Source of the DNA: Saksenaea vasiformis B4078
Lineage: Eukaryota; Mucoromycota; Mucoromycetes; Mucorales; Saksenaeaceae
Length of the DNA: 64,000 nucleotides
Direction of reading: 5' to 3'
NCBI GenBank assembly: GCA_000697055.1
Contig: JNDT01001934.1
Coordinates: 62,001-126,000, forward strand
Shown: in pieces, positions 47,025 to 59,332 of the stretch
Position numbering within the stretch: the first letter of the stretch is position 1
Layout of the letters: each line of letters opens with the position of its first letter
The notes under the pieces: model-generated
Databases searched by the model: none
The model's input: the letters and a program-made list of their open reading frames with translations, nothing else
What the model was told of the DNA's origin: nothing
Translations under genes and position numbers: made by a program

Positions 47025-49766
47025 TTAAAGTACAGTGAATGCTTGCAAACTCTTTTCAGTATGGCCAAAACGGCCATCTACCAGACCAAAAATGTTGTTG
47101 ACAAACTCGGGGTCATATTGGCAAGCTCTTGTACAGTCGGGTGAGAAATTGACTTCCACAATGACAGGCTTGAAATCATCCGTCAGCATGACGTCAAATC
47201 CGTAAACGCTGAATGCATCGTAATCATCCTCTTTTTCTGGTACAAGACCAAGGGGTTGAGGTTGAGTCGCCGCTGCAGACAAGACGTCTAGTTGAAAATA
47301 AAGTCTAGATATGAGTAACCGTTTTGATACGCTAGCTTTTTACCTTTCATGGCCTCGTTGATCTCGTTCTGGACCTTGGTCCATTCAATATCATGCTGTT
47401 TTTCGATATTGCGAATGAAGCTCTTGTAATCTAACTGTGTCATTTGATAGTTGGAATAATTCATCACCGTGAATTGTCGCTCATAGTCGTTCAAATCATC
47501 TAGGGAGAGGTAAATTACAGACTCTAAGCATCTCTGTGCTTTCTTACCAAGATGGAACTTCTTGTTAGCCAATCTGATCCAGAACATATTGTATACGCAG
47601 GCCACCATCGTGGGTTTGATGCGACGCAGTAGTACAATATAACGAAGATCAAATTTCTTGCCATTATAAAGGCAAGGCTTGGTCAAGTAACGCTGGGCAA
47701 TTTTAGGTGTCGAAGAATCGTGTTGGCGAATAAGTTCAGGTAAGGTAGGGCAGATCCTGATTTCCAGACCTCGAGCAAAGTTCCTAGATCGATATAAATC
47801 AATTGCTACTGTTTAACGCAATGCTTCCAATCTACCATGGTTTAACGATCCAAAGGTTATCTTTGTCTTGCTCCTCATTCTATTGATGGTTTAGTACCAT
47901 GGATAGCAGCAGCAGCATACGTACATCAAGGAAGTTACCAACGCATTCACTTAACTGAGTGACCAAGTTGTAGGTGGATGGTATCCATGATGGTTGTCCC
48001 CAAGTACGTCTATCATACGATTTAGTGTATGCATCGATCGGAAAGTATCTTACTGGATAAGGTTTGCAAGATTTTGTTTGAACGTGAGGCAGCTTTCGTT
48101 GGGAAATTGGTTGATTACTTGATTTGTTTTCAGCTGGTCCCATTCATTAAAGTCTTGGCTACTCCAAATGATATCTGCCGATTCACGCGAATCGACGAAT
48201 CGGACGTTGGGTAGTTTCAAAAATTGACGGACAAACTCGGTTGTAGTATAAACACGAATGACAGAATCTTTGTCCTCCTTGGCACCGGTCACCGCTTTGA
48301 TCGCCGTCTCTGCATCCGTGATTTGGTCTGTCTTCACAAAGTGGACCTTGTCCAACTCTTGCTGAGATGCCTATTTGCAATAGGTAATTAGAAAAGCATT
48401 AATCGTTCTGTTTCATACCTTGTACGCCTCGACCACCGCTTTTCGTTTCTCAGCAATATTTTCGCTTTGTAACAATCGATGTTCAAAGGCAAAGAGGTAT
48501 GCATCCCGATCCACAGGATTGGTCAGCGTCTTTGGCAAAAGATCACACGTAATCACTTCGCCGGGGCCTACATCCTTGATGGGAAAGAAGACACTGTAGG
48601 GAATCATGCCTCCCGCTCCACGCGAAAAGATAAATGGAACGCAAACGACATTGGGATCCGAAGAATGGATGAACGCAGAGCCAACCTGAATTTGATAGGC
48701 ATGAGCTACGAAAGCCTATGCGCGAGAAAAGTCCTACCTCGTCATTGATATCTAATGGAAAGCATCATAATGAGATTGCTATACTAACGCATATAAAGCC
48801 AAACTTACACCAAGCTGTTTGCGGTTTTGGTTGACCATCCTGCTGCAGGACCGAGAATGTATAGGTCTGAATATACGACCACATTTTGGTGTAGACATTT
48901 TCGACTCGATTATTAAGCCACTCCTCTTCTCTCTTCTTTCTGCGCTCTTCTTTTTCCTTGTTCACCTTGTCTTCCTTCTCTTGTGCCTTGCCACTTGCTA
49001 TCTTTTCGTTCAGTATCTTTGTTACATGATCCTCCAAGATTACCGATAAGCTGGCCCATGACCTGTTCCTGCAATCTATCTGCCTCTTTCTTGACCTCTT
49101 CGTCCATCGTTAGATGCTACCACGATTTCATTAACCTATCGTCATAGGCAGCACCAATTTACCATGATAGCATTCACGATCTCATGATTCTCGGCTTCCA
49201 AAGCCTCCTTTGCCTTTTCATAGCTGACTTGAGCTTGGTCTGCCACCATCTTAATTGTCTCATCGTCAAGTTCCGGCTTTATCTCCTCTTCTTCATCAGT
49301 CTCGAGTTCTTCCGCTTCGATATCCATTAGGTTTTCCAATCGTCCCAAAAGCGCTGGTGTTTCGCGCAACTCTTTCCGAGCATTTTCAGGTGTTGTTGTC
49401 CATGCATGATCAATCAAGAAAATATCACTAAAAGCTGTAAGCTTCTATAAAAAACGTTGCGCCTACCCATTCTTTTTCAACGACGCGTCTTGCTTTACAT
49501 GCAAGGAGTAGCCATCGATAGCATCGCCGTAATGAAGTTCCGCCACGCTACCTGGAAGAATGGTCAACCGAGTTTTCTTAGTGCAGCCTTATTTACCGGC
49601 ATCCAAATAGTCTTCACCGAGTTTCATGAAGAGTGGCTGGATTTGGTTTTATGAAATTCTGGTGTAGATCAAACCCATGCTGACAACGTACCTGCCATAA
49701 TTCCTCAGGAATAGAAGCTAGCTGGTACTGATGAACAGCAACAAATCCTTCAAATGCGGAACTCAT
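47025..49766 (-). CDS. tubulin-tyrosine-ligase-like protein, TTLL12 type, with NAC-type UBA segment
   Basis: TTLL12 proteins pair an N-terminal SET-like part with a C-terminal TTL ATP-grasp domain; human TTLL12 is not known as an active ligase. The ATG at 49766 gives FEGFVAVHQYQLASIPEELW, then LGEDYLDAG, FLIDHAWTTTPENARKEL and LLGRLENLMDIE, all as in TTLL12. After YINDEVGSAFIH come the TTL motifs: DSRESADIIWSSQDF, NQFPNESCLT, LWIVKPWNFARG, KKFDLRYIVLLR, DLNDYERQFTVMNY and VIVEVNFSPDC. Uniquely, about residues 130-160 read DDETIKMVADQAQVSYEKAK then VNAIMHLTM, like the UBA of NAC-alpha/HYPK. Early exons are 49766-49692, 49636-49597, 49551-49467, 49427-49163 and 49116-48809; exon 6 (48751-48738) is 14 nt. 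Exon 5 is one base out of frame unless another intron or an indel lies near 49036. Confidence 0.82.
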
Positions 49767-51063
49767 TGGAATAGTTATCACGCGGTCGATCCTGCTAGAG
49801 ATTCTTCCTTTTTTTTTTTTTTCCTTGCACAGCGGTCCACGGTGTGACTGTGTGCAGGTTTGCATGAACGATCCCGTTCTGGGATAGCGTACCCCCAGCG
49901 AGGAGAGCCAAAAAAAACCACGTTCCTTGCTATTGGCAGTCCAGATGCTGCATTTTGCAATGAGCACTGACAGCCGAAGAATGGATATACATGTCCAATG
50001 TTCTAAACGCAAGGGCAGCGGCAAGACTACGTGCTATGCTATGCACTAACAGGTCTGACAAGGTACTCGCCATGGCCATTCACGATCTGCTAAAGAGAGA
50101 ACCACGCTTGATTAGTAAGGGCCACCGTTATAACTGGTGCAGGCACCTTGTCCATAAAATAGAAAATAGAATTGATTGCATGCAGATCTGCCAACTTCGC
50201 GTTGTACTCGTCCTTGATGCATCACATTATCTTCTGGTCCCACTATCAAGTTCATGGTGGACCATTAAATATTTCATTGCGTGTTTTTTTTTCTTTTCCT
50301 GCTAAAGCCTCAGCAGGTACGGTTTAGAAGAGCGGGTCTACTTTTATGTTTACGACAATGTGATCATAATTGGCGTGGTCGGCATGACGACATTTAAGCT
50401 TTAGCCGAGGTGATGGCTACTACACCCGGATTGGCGCTAAGGCAATGCTCTTGAGCAAATCATACATTTTTATTGACATTGTAAGATTTAAGGGGGGAGG
50501 ATCGGAATACTTCTTTTAGACATAGCATATACATTACGTTAAATAGGACTAAAATGTTTCTCTGCAAGTAACACGGTGATCCCTCTGGATCGTTCTTAAC
50601 CTTTTGCGCCTGTAAATATAGCCAATCAGGTATAGACGAATCATTTTGGTTGGTTTAAAAGTTACCCCACCAAGGTTTCGCAGGAGGGTCTCGTGACAAA
50701 GGCTATCATTCCCCGAATTAGAATATTTGTGTCGCGAGGGACAGGATACCTATCATCGTTCAAAGTATGATTTCCATTTTGGGAATGATAACAGGCTGTG
50801 TTCCCCATACCACAGAATGTGAAAGGCTGTCATTATGCACAGGGTCACGCGACTGTCCGGTCTTGATACATAGTAGAAAAGGTCGAATACAGCGTGGGAA
50901 ATTTCGGACAACACCTCGGGGACCAACCAACCGCAAAACCCCCCTGTGGGGGGAAAGGAATCTAAATGCATTAAGTGCCGAGGGGCAAACAACCCAAATC
51001 AAATCATTTTCTTCTCTTCTTTCTCCCTTTTTTCTCACACTTTTTTCTACTTTTTTACGCATA
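49767..51063. other. divergent intergenic region between TTLL12-like and SLC25 genes
   Basis: No gene is supported. A 104-codon frame at 49991-50305 is unremarkable. A G/C hairpin (C6-TGT-G6, 50939-50953) and two CGG triplets lie 110-160 bp before the carrier start. Confidence 0.5.
50939..50953. promoter_or_regulatory. perfect C6/G6 inverted repeat upstream of the carrier gene
   Basis: Six C, TGT, six G: a perfect hairpin or palindromic site containing a CCCCT-like core near the stress-element motif. It lies about 110 bp upstream of the carrier ATG. A regulatory role is inference only. Confidence 0.3.
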
Positions 51064-52575
51064 ATGTTGGACGTAGACGAAATCCGTAAGCCACACTACC
51101 TCTTTTCTTGTTCTCTTACGCTTGTCATTCCGTGTTGCTCATTTCAACTTAGCTGAACGACCAAACGTTACAACCATCGCCAGCTTCTGGTCAGGACTGG
51201 TCGGAGGTATAAAAATATTCCTAATGAACAACGCAAACAATGATCTTTACCAAACATTATCTAATGATAGGTCTGGCTGGTTTGGCTGTCGGGCATCCCT
51301 TTGGTAAGCGAATCAGAAAATTTACTACTACTACCACATCGGTCTCACACATGCTTCTTTACTATAGATACTGGTTTGTTTCATTTCTATAAATACTCCT
51401 TGCTCTATTTACTTATACTGCTGGTTGTAGTGAAGGTTAGATTGCAATCACGCGAATTAGCATCAAGGTATCGAGGAACATGGAACTGTTTCGCTGTTAT
51501 TGTCCGCCAAGAAAAGGTACACAGATAAAACAAAACAAGTAGACTCTTTAAGTCAATGCTGATTCTTGTGAAATGACTTAGTTCTTTGGATTATATAAAG
51601 GAATGGTAAATTTATTGTTGTCAATTGAGTTGCTTTGTTCCTCACCATCTTTTTTTTTCTTCCCGTATTATCCAGGCATCTCCAGCCGTAAGTTTCTTAA
51701 TTTATCAATAGATTAATCATAGCATACTTATGAAAAGAAAATGATAATATTAGGCTGGCGTAGCTGGTGTAAATGCTCTTGTTTTTAGTTCTTACAACGC
51801 TATACTACAACTGCAAGCACAAATGCGCAATGAAAAAGTCAATTTAGATCTACCACCTTTAACAGATATCCTATTTGCGGGTATGGGCGCAGGTGTTATT
51901 ACCAGGTATGCGCACGTTTCACGCTACCTACATATGATGCTAAAGGTACACATTAGTTTTGTTACTTGTCCAATGGAACTGGCAAAAGTTCAACTACAAA
52001 ACCAAACAACAGCAGAATCATCGAAATTCCGAGGACCTATCGATTGCCTTACAAAATTATACATGGCTGGTGGTATTCGCCAGTGCTTTAAAGGCATGGT
52101 CCCCACCACGCTACGAGAGCTTAGCTTTGGACCCTATTTCTTGGCTTATGAATCTATTTGTCGGGGCTTGACACCGAAAGGTAGTTCGCCTCATGAAATA
52201 ACTGGACCGAAAGTTATCCTAGCAGGTGGTGCCGCAGGCATCGTTGCATGGTGCTCAACCTATCCTGCAGGTACGTGCCAAAAAAGAAAAAAAAGAGAGG
52301 CACCATTTGTAACCATGTTTATTCCACCAATGTTAGATGTTATCAAAACACGTGTACAGTCCGAACCTAATCGATACAAAGGATTTATCGACTGTTTAAG
52401 GCATTGCTATAAAGAAGAAGGATACCGTATCTTTTTCCGAGGACTTACACCAACTATTCTACGAGCTTTCCCTTCGAATGCTGCAACATTCATGGCCTAC
52501 ACCTGGACAATGAGGTTATTTACCCCAAACCTGAAAACCGACGTCGCCACACATCACGAGAAGGCTGTCCTTTAG
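51064..52575 (+). CDS. mitochondrial SLC25 carrier, SLC25A45/47/48-like
   Basis: Inner-membrane solute carrier; the closest resemblance I see is to the SLC25A45/47/48 and basic amino acid/carnitine group. Ten exons (51064-51085, 51153-51206, 51271-51303, 51368-51373, 51431-51516, 51582-51605, 51676-51687, 51754-51905, 51957-52270, 52337-52575) give 942 nt, 313 residues. The three signature repeats read HPFDTVKVRLQ, CPMELAKVQLQ and YPADVIKTRVQ, each followed by a carrier matrix helix (YKGFIDCLRHCYKEEG, GLTPTILRAFPSNAATF). Exon 4 is 6 nt (Asp-Thr of the first signature) and exon 7 is 12 nt. Only with both do the frame and signature hold. The Met-Glu in signature 2 is a conservative variant. Substrate not predictable from sequence alone. 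Confidence 0.9.
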
Positions 52576-52924
52576 ACCACACATGTCACGGAAAGAAGCA
52601 GGACAAGCTCTTCCGCTAGTCCCGGTTTCTTCTGTTACCCATTTACCCCTTCTCCTATCCATTCTTTCGTCCGAGGAGATACCCAATCTTCTCTACGTTA
52701 ACTACGGCTTGAAAAGGCGGCTAATCTTGCCGGTAACATTCAAGCTATATGTGCTTCCTTTCTCTTTGTCCCTTTTTTTTGTTCTATCGTGTATATATCA
52801 TAAAGAGGAAGCCAAGACTATCCGAAACGTCGAAACATTGAAACATAAGTCATCTGAAGAGGTCACAAGTGACCTGAGAAATAAGTAGTGTTCTATGCAA
52901 ACTTAAAAGATTGCGAGGTATATT
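52576..52924. other. convergent 3' region of carrier and Lon genes
   Basis: A frame at 52583-52888 lies here but overlaps the expected 3' untranslated regions and has no features. I see no gene. Confidence 0.5.
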
Positions 52925-55900
52925 TTAAAGCTGATAGTCGTCCCATACATTTTCTCCATCTCCTGGCTTCACATCACCGAAACAAACGCGGAAGATTTCA
53001 TCATACGCGTCCACAGCAATTGCTGTTATTCCATCTCTAACGTAGTCTGGGAGTGCATCCCAATCTGCTTGATTCTCTTTTGGGAACAATACGGTGGTTG
53101 CCTTGGACCGCTTAGCAGCGATTACCTTTTCCTTCAAACCAGTGACTTGAAGCACCTTTCCCGTCACGGTTAACTCGCCTGTCATGGCGATATCAGGATT
53201 CACTGGCCTTCGAAGAGCGAGCGATATTAAGGATGTGGCCATGGCTATACCGGCAGATGGACCTAAACATCTCCCTTAGACATGTTCCATCGTTTTCTGC
53301 ACATGTATTACCATCTTTTGCAACTGCGCCAGCTGGACAATGCATATGAATGCGCGCTTTATCGAAGAATTTGTTTTTTGGGAAGCGTGTGGCCACAAGA
53401 CACTTGGCAAAGGTATAAGCGATGACAGTTGACTCCTGCATCACCTCGCCTAGCTGTCCCGTCTTTGATAAACTGGGAGTTGACTTGGGCGTTAGAGAGG
53501 ATTCAAGAACTGACTCCACATAAAGAGATGATCCGCCTAGAGAGTGTTTAGTTACGTTACCATAAACGCCATCTTTTTACCTGTGTTTGTCCATGCTAAT
53601 CCCATGGCTACTCCCGGTGGCATGTGCTCATACAGTCGGTCTGCTTGAAACACAGCAGGCCCAATATACTCATGGAGATCCTTGCTGGTAATTTCAATGT
53701 GGGGAAGGTTCACTTTTGGCTGTGCTGGCTGATCTGGATGGGTTGCTTTGCTCATTTCTTGCACAATTCTAAATGCAGACTTGCGGAATATTTTTTCAAT
53801 GTGCTTCTTGAGACTACGCACACCGCTTTCACGACAATAATTTCTGATCAAGGTGTCAATGGCTTCGTCAGTCAAGTGAATATCGGCATCTTTTAGACCG
53901 GCTGCTTGCTTTGCGGCTGGTATCAGATAGGACTTCGCAATCGCTACTTTCTCTTCCGCGACATATCCCGACAGTTCGATGACTTCCATTCGATCGCGCA
54001 GCACAGGAGGGACGGTGTCGAGCACATTGGCAGTGCAGACAAACAATGCCCTGGATAGGTCAACCGGGATATCCAGATAATAATCAACGAAACTACTATT
54101 TTGCTCAGGGTCCAAGACTTCTAACAGCGCCGCCGAAGGATCGCCTTGATATCCCACCCCAAGTTTATCGATTTCGTCAATAAGAATCAAAGGATTCTCT
54201 GCTTGTACTTTTTTGAACGCTTGGATAATTTTTCCTGGCATAGATCCCACGTATGTTCGCCTGTGACCTTTGATTTCCGTTGGATCTGTCAATCCTCCTA
54301 CCGAGAATCGGTAGAAATTGCGGTTTAGAGCACGCGCTATACTTTTTCCCACAGATGTCTTGCCAACGCCAGGAGGACCAACCAAGCAAATCGTTTTTCC
54401 TTCCATCGATCTTCCGAGGCTTCCGATAGCTATGAGTTCTAAAATAAGGTCTTTCACATCCTTCAAGCCATAATGATCTTCGTCAAGAACTTTTCGCGCT
54501 TTGGTCACGTCGTAGTTTTCGTGCGAGCGTTGACCCCAGGGTATCTGCGTTAACCAATCGAGATAGTTGCGGGTCATATTAAATTCGGAACCTGTTGCTT
54601 CCATACAAGCAAGCTTACCCAGCTCCTGTTTTTTTTTTGTTTTAAAGCGATAGTGAATGGATCCTAAATCGAAACATGCGTACTTACTTCATCGAATACT
54701 TTTTTTACAGCGGGAGGCATCAGTCGATGACGAACTTTTTCTTTGAAATCAGCCACTATATTTTCTTTGGCATCATTTTCCAATCCAAGCTCTTTCTTGA
54801 TGCTGTTCAGTTGTTCCTTTAAATAGTATTCACGTTGACATTGGGTGATTTTACGATCGACTTGCTTTGAGATTTTTTCCTGTAACTCCGCATTGGAGAG
54901 TTCTTTCTTGACCACGACCAGCGCTTTTTGAAGTCGCTTATCAATCCGTAGGGACTCGAGAATTCTTTGCAGTTCCCACGCTTCGCCGGACGATAAAGAA
55001 GCCGCAAAGTCAGCAAGTTTAGCCGGGTTCTCGTACAGGTCACCGGAATTCTGGGACAACGAGAAGTTGGTGACTTGATCGCGAAACAATGTATTAAGTT
55101 CAGCAATCGCCCTGAACGCAGAGATAATTTCAGCGGACATGGCACGAATTTGAGCATCTTTTGGGTCGTAAGGAATATCTTCCAGTGTTTTGGTGTTAGC
55201 TATAGTAGCACCATACTGTTCTACCAAACATGTGGGTGTATCTTGCGTTGAGCCCTGCTTTGATGCTTGTGTGACGATTTAGGATGCTATCCCGTTGCTT
55301 CAAAGTTTTACCAGAGTTTTTTCTGCCATTCCTTTCTCTTCCTTTTTTCGTTATATCCTGCTTATCCAATGGCCCCGCCTTTGCATCGGGTGTGATAAGC
55401 TTTGTTATTCTGATCCTCCTGTGCGGGTGGAGTACGACGGTTATTCCAGGACCTGATTTGACGTTTACACCAAGTCTGCCGGGGAAAACGGTCGTAATTT
55501 GAGCAAAAACGCCTACACGGTAGACTTGATCAAGTCTCGTTATCACATCAACGGGTAGATTTTCGTCTTTTAAAAGAAAAACGCCGACATAAGGTTCCCC
55601 ACGCCGCACTAATTCTTCAATGGCCTGAATTGTTTTCCTATCTTTGACAACGGTGGCTCCAAAGTACCCTGGGAAGAGTGGTCGTTGCAACACTGGAAGG
55701 GCCAGTAATTTTGTATAGTTCTCAGGTATAGTTAACTTTCGGCCACTACCGGGAAAAGCGCTTTCTTCCTCAGCTCGATCATTATCTTCTCGCTCCTGCT
55801 CTTTCAAACGCAATAAGCTAGTTGACAGCCACCTCCTTTTGTTAACAATAAAAGACGACTGGATACTCGTCGATTTCAAACGCGCGCATTGTCTTGAGCA

Positions 55901-56065
55901 TGAGCTGCTTGGAATGCCAAGGATTCCCGTTTGAGTAGCGTGAACAAGTCGTGTCGTACTGACAAATCGCGAAGCACCGCTAGGTAACATTTGTGTCAAC
56001 ACACCATGAGTCACGTTAAACGAAGGCAAGGTCTTGGACGCATGGAGCAATTGTGTTTGGTTCAT
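52925..56065 (-). CDS. PIM1: mitochondrial Lon protease (Pim1)
   Basis: ATP-dependent serine protease of the mitochondrial matrix, degrading damaged proteins and supporting mtDNA maintenance. Five exons (56065-55312, 55265-54688, 54625-53581, 53536-53312, 53262-52925) give 2940 nt, 979 residues, close to human LONP1. A basic, Ser-rich N-terminus is a matrix-targeting presequence. The LON N-domain includes [13 protein letters not shown] and [12 protein letters not shown]. The AAA+ module has GPPGVGKT (Walker A), LILIDEID (Walker B) and RYQGDP-like sensor context ([19 protein letters not shown]). The protease domain has the catalytic Ser in KDGPSAGIA and Lys in [10 protein letters not shown]. 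The exon 1 intron (46 nt) removes a stretch that would otherwise disrupt the frame. Confidence 0.95.
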
Positions 56066-56538
56066 GCGAGCAATGAAATGTAGTGATGGACCACCGATGT
56101 AGGCGGTTTATGCCGACCATTTCCGATCCTGTCTCCAGGGATTTTTTTTTGTTCTCCGTCCTGATTCGGTAAAACAGGTAAGTTTCAGGATTTGCAATCA
56201 ACGTCTCTTGACGAACGCAAAATTTACATGGAGTGGGGTAAAAATACATTAATAAACAGTGTGCTGCCGTCGTCTATGTTTGGGCCTTGCGTGTACATTA
56301 TCGGTTTCCTCTACATCTTTTTCGTTTTGAAACAAAATTCAGCATGTTAATTCGCCCTACGGACGTAAGAACGCAGCTTTTTTTAACAATCAGATCATTA
56401 CGAATATTGACACGACAATGCATGTTATTTATGAAGAACAAAATTACGACGAACTTCGGGAGATGACATTAATAAGCTTTTTTTCTTTTCTTTTTGGGAG
56501 GGGGATATGCAATGAATTCCATGTGGGCCAGCCACAAT
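56066..56538. other. intergenic region, Lon to chitin synthase
   Basis: Both genes are on the minus strand, so this is the Lon upstream region and chitin synthase 3' region. No gene is seen. Confidence 0.5.
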
Positions 56539-59332
56539 CTAACCAGTGAAAATTCTCATGAATAAGTACATGCATGAACCCAGGAAACGGATAGCAGCAA
56601 GACCGGCCACGGACCAAAGGATGAAACCGAGATAAACTGAGCTTCGATCGCCAAACTTGTCCATCCAATGCATAATCTGAGTGTTTGTAATGGCAGCCAC
56701 AAGAGCCATATTGGAGATAATCCAGCACAACACCAAACGAGTACGGAAAGCCTTGTAGTAATCTTCCTGCTTCGTCTTTGCGTCGCGATGTTGCACAGGA
56801 GCATCCACCTTCTTCTTCAATTCGAGACATGCCTCTTCATACTGTTCGTTCAAATCCTTCTGCTCAGTTGGCACTTCGATTTCCACAGAAGAATCGCCAT
56901 CCTTATCCTTCTTCGACTGGACAACACCCAAATCAGTGGAGACCGAGTTGTCACCCTTTGTACCCCAAGACACATCGTGCGTGTTACAGAAAGCGTAGAT
57001 ATTGAGAACGTTGATGTAACTTGGCGACATGAACATGTAGGGAATGAAACTGGTGAACATGTGCCATGGGTCAAGGAAAAGCAAACTAGCAATGAAGTAC
57101 ATGATGTAGGTCGAGATGACGGAGATAATGACTTCTCGGAAGGTACTTTGCTTCAGTAGTGTAACAAACATATCTGGAGATCCAGATGCATCCTTGAACG
57201 CCATACGTACACCTGCTACCGTAATCCAGACCGTACAGAACATGATGTAGACCATCAGCAGTGCAAAGAAGATGAAACTCAACGTGTAGGCCCATCTGAA
57301 ACCTTGAGGTCGGTTACCCATGGCAATGATGAACTGAACAACGAGAAGAATGACGTAGATATAGTTGAGTGAGATGTGCAAAAGTTTCGAGACTTCAGCA
57401 GAGTAAGGTCGTGGATCCAAAGCTTCTGATTCCATGGAGCTAGTCATGATGAAGAAAATCAGATAGAAATTGCCCTGCGAAGAAAAAGCATTAGAACTAC
57501 TACTGCTTCCGAAGCCCATCGGCTTGCCCCAATTACTTACGATAGCGAACCAAGAAAAGAATAAGTTGTAAAGTTGATAAATATCCTCAAACATAAACAG
57601 GAATTTGCGCAAAAAGAAGTGATCCGAGCTCCAAACCTTTCTCCAGTGAGCAAGTGAATAAATGCCTGCGAAGAATGAACCGTTGAGCCATCGACGACGT
57701 TGAGAAATGAATTCGGGAACGTTGTCCGGGACGTCTGTCTCGCCATAAGCATTGCATACGTAATGCAAAACCCAAGCCGAATCCTTCTTGGCAACAAGTT
57801 CATAACACAAGATACGATCTTCCGCAAGGTACATGTTGGCTGTAAAGATATCGGCATCGCTACCGTGCATACTTTCACCCAAAAAGTACTTTTCCAGCGG
57901 ACCGTGGCCGTGAACGTCGTTTTGCAAAGCTGCATATCTGTAGGCGGAGAAAGCACCTGGTAATACGGAGATATGACCAAACACAGATTCGAGCGGCTTA
58001 TCAAGAATATTGGACATCTTGTATTCAAAGTTCTGCGAGGCCACAATTGGGTTCAGCAGATAAACCCAGCCTTTACCCAACATAGCACGGATCTCACCAC
58101 AAGCGCCTGCCACATTTTTGTTGATATCAAACGATTTCCAAAGGTGATAAATAGATGCGTGACCTGGTTTGGTACCGACATCAAGAAGGACACAGACATT
58201 GGGACGGATCAGGGGTCCGAATGCTTGGAAAAACCAACGATGCGAATTGATTTTCTTCTGGTTCTTTTCCTTTAAGCAGAAAAGCATCTGAACAGGCACA
58301 ATACCAGCGTCAGCTCCGCGAAAGTTCATGTCCGGATCAACCGAAATCTGAGTTGTATGCTGCAAGGGGAAAAGAGTTCATCATCAGTCCCGCCACCAAT
58401 TTCTTTGTGCAAAACAAACCTCATAAATATGTGCCGTTACTGGTTTGCCTTCGACAATGTTCTTGGCCACACCTTCTTGATAGACGCCCATTGCCGAAAG
58501 GACTGATAATGTACGGGGATGGATCTTGGTACGACCGTCTGAAACAACGCATACCACAATCTTCTTCCAACCTTCGGAGTTCCACGTCTTCGATCGGGTC
58601 TTAGAGCACATGTGTGCGATATTTTTCATGACACCATGCATTGTTCGGGCAAACAACACCTCGTCTTCCTATAATAACCCCAAGCATCAGTAAATCATTA
58701 CCCTTTTGATCCACGTGCAGATATATATATATATATTTACGTTGTACATAGTTAACACGATGAATAATTCGGTTTCACGACCTAAAAGATTTTGGCGCAG
58801 TTTGTAATTTTGACTTTCGAAATCGGAAGGGTCGCATGTTGCGGCGGTATAACGCATATGAGTGAATTCGTTTTCGTCTTTTCGAGGAAGTCCTTGAAGG
58901 TATTTCGTTGGAACAGGATTATCCAGAACCAGGTTTCCTCCTGTCAGCTTGACCTTTCGGACTATATGAGAGAAGATCCAAGGTCAGGAAAAAGAGTGTT
59001 CGATGCCTTTTTGTCACATTACCAGTCTTGTATCGACGTGGTTGTCGGCGTGGAACATAGAAGGAGCCATTGGGAGACGGTGGGGCCGCGAACTGGATAC
59101 CGGGACGTTGTTGCCCGGGTGGGGCACCAACACCGCCATGACCGAGAAGAGGTTGATCCATGTTTTCCGTTTGTGGATGTTCATCGGGATAAGTGTCGAA
59201 GTTACCATGACCTCTGTGCATTTGAGGTTGCGAGCCAAATGACGTATCCTGAAGAGGGTACTGCTCCACGCTGTATTCGGGCAAAGGAGGCGACCCTCCA
59301 GAAGAGTTGTACTGGCCTTGATTATGATACAT
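56539..59332 (-). CDS. chitin synthase, division 1 (class I-III)
   Basis: Plasma-membrane family-2 glycosyltransferase polymerising GlcNAc from UDP-GlcNAc for the cell wall. Five exons (59332-59023, 58961-58741, 58668-58420, 58359-57541, 57474-56539) give 2535 nt, 844 residues. A disordered Pro/Gly/Gln N-terminus (about 1-100) leads to [15 protein letters not shown] and [20 protein letters not shown]. Catalytic motifs include [35 protein letters not shown] (EDR) and [11 protein letters not shown] (QRRRW product-binding). About seven membrane helices follow, and the conserved VSWGTKGD lies between the last ones. No myosin motor or cytochrome-b5 domain is present, which excludes classes V and VII. 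Confidence 0.94.

Noticed and set aside
49991..50305. 104-codon plus-strand frame
   Set aside because: No domain, no splice sites, and a hydrophobic Phe-run end caused by a T-tract.
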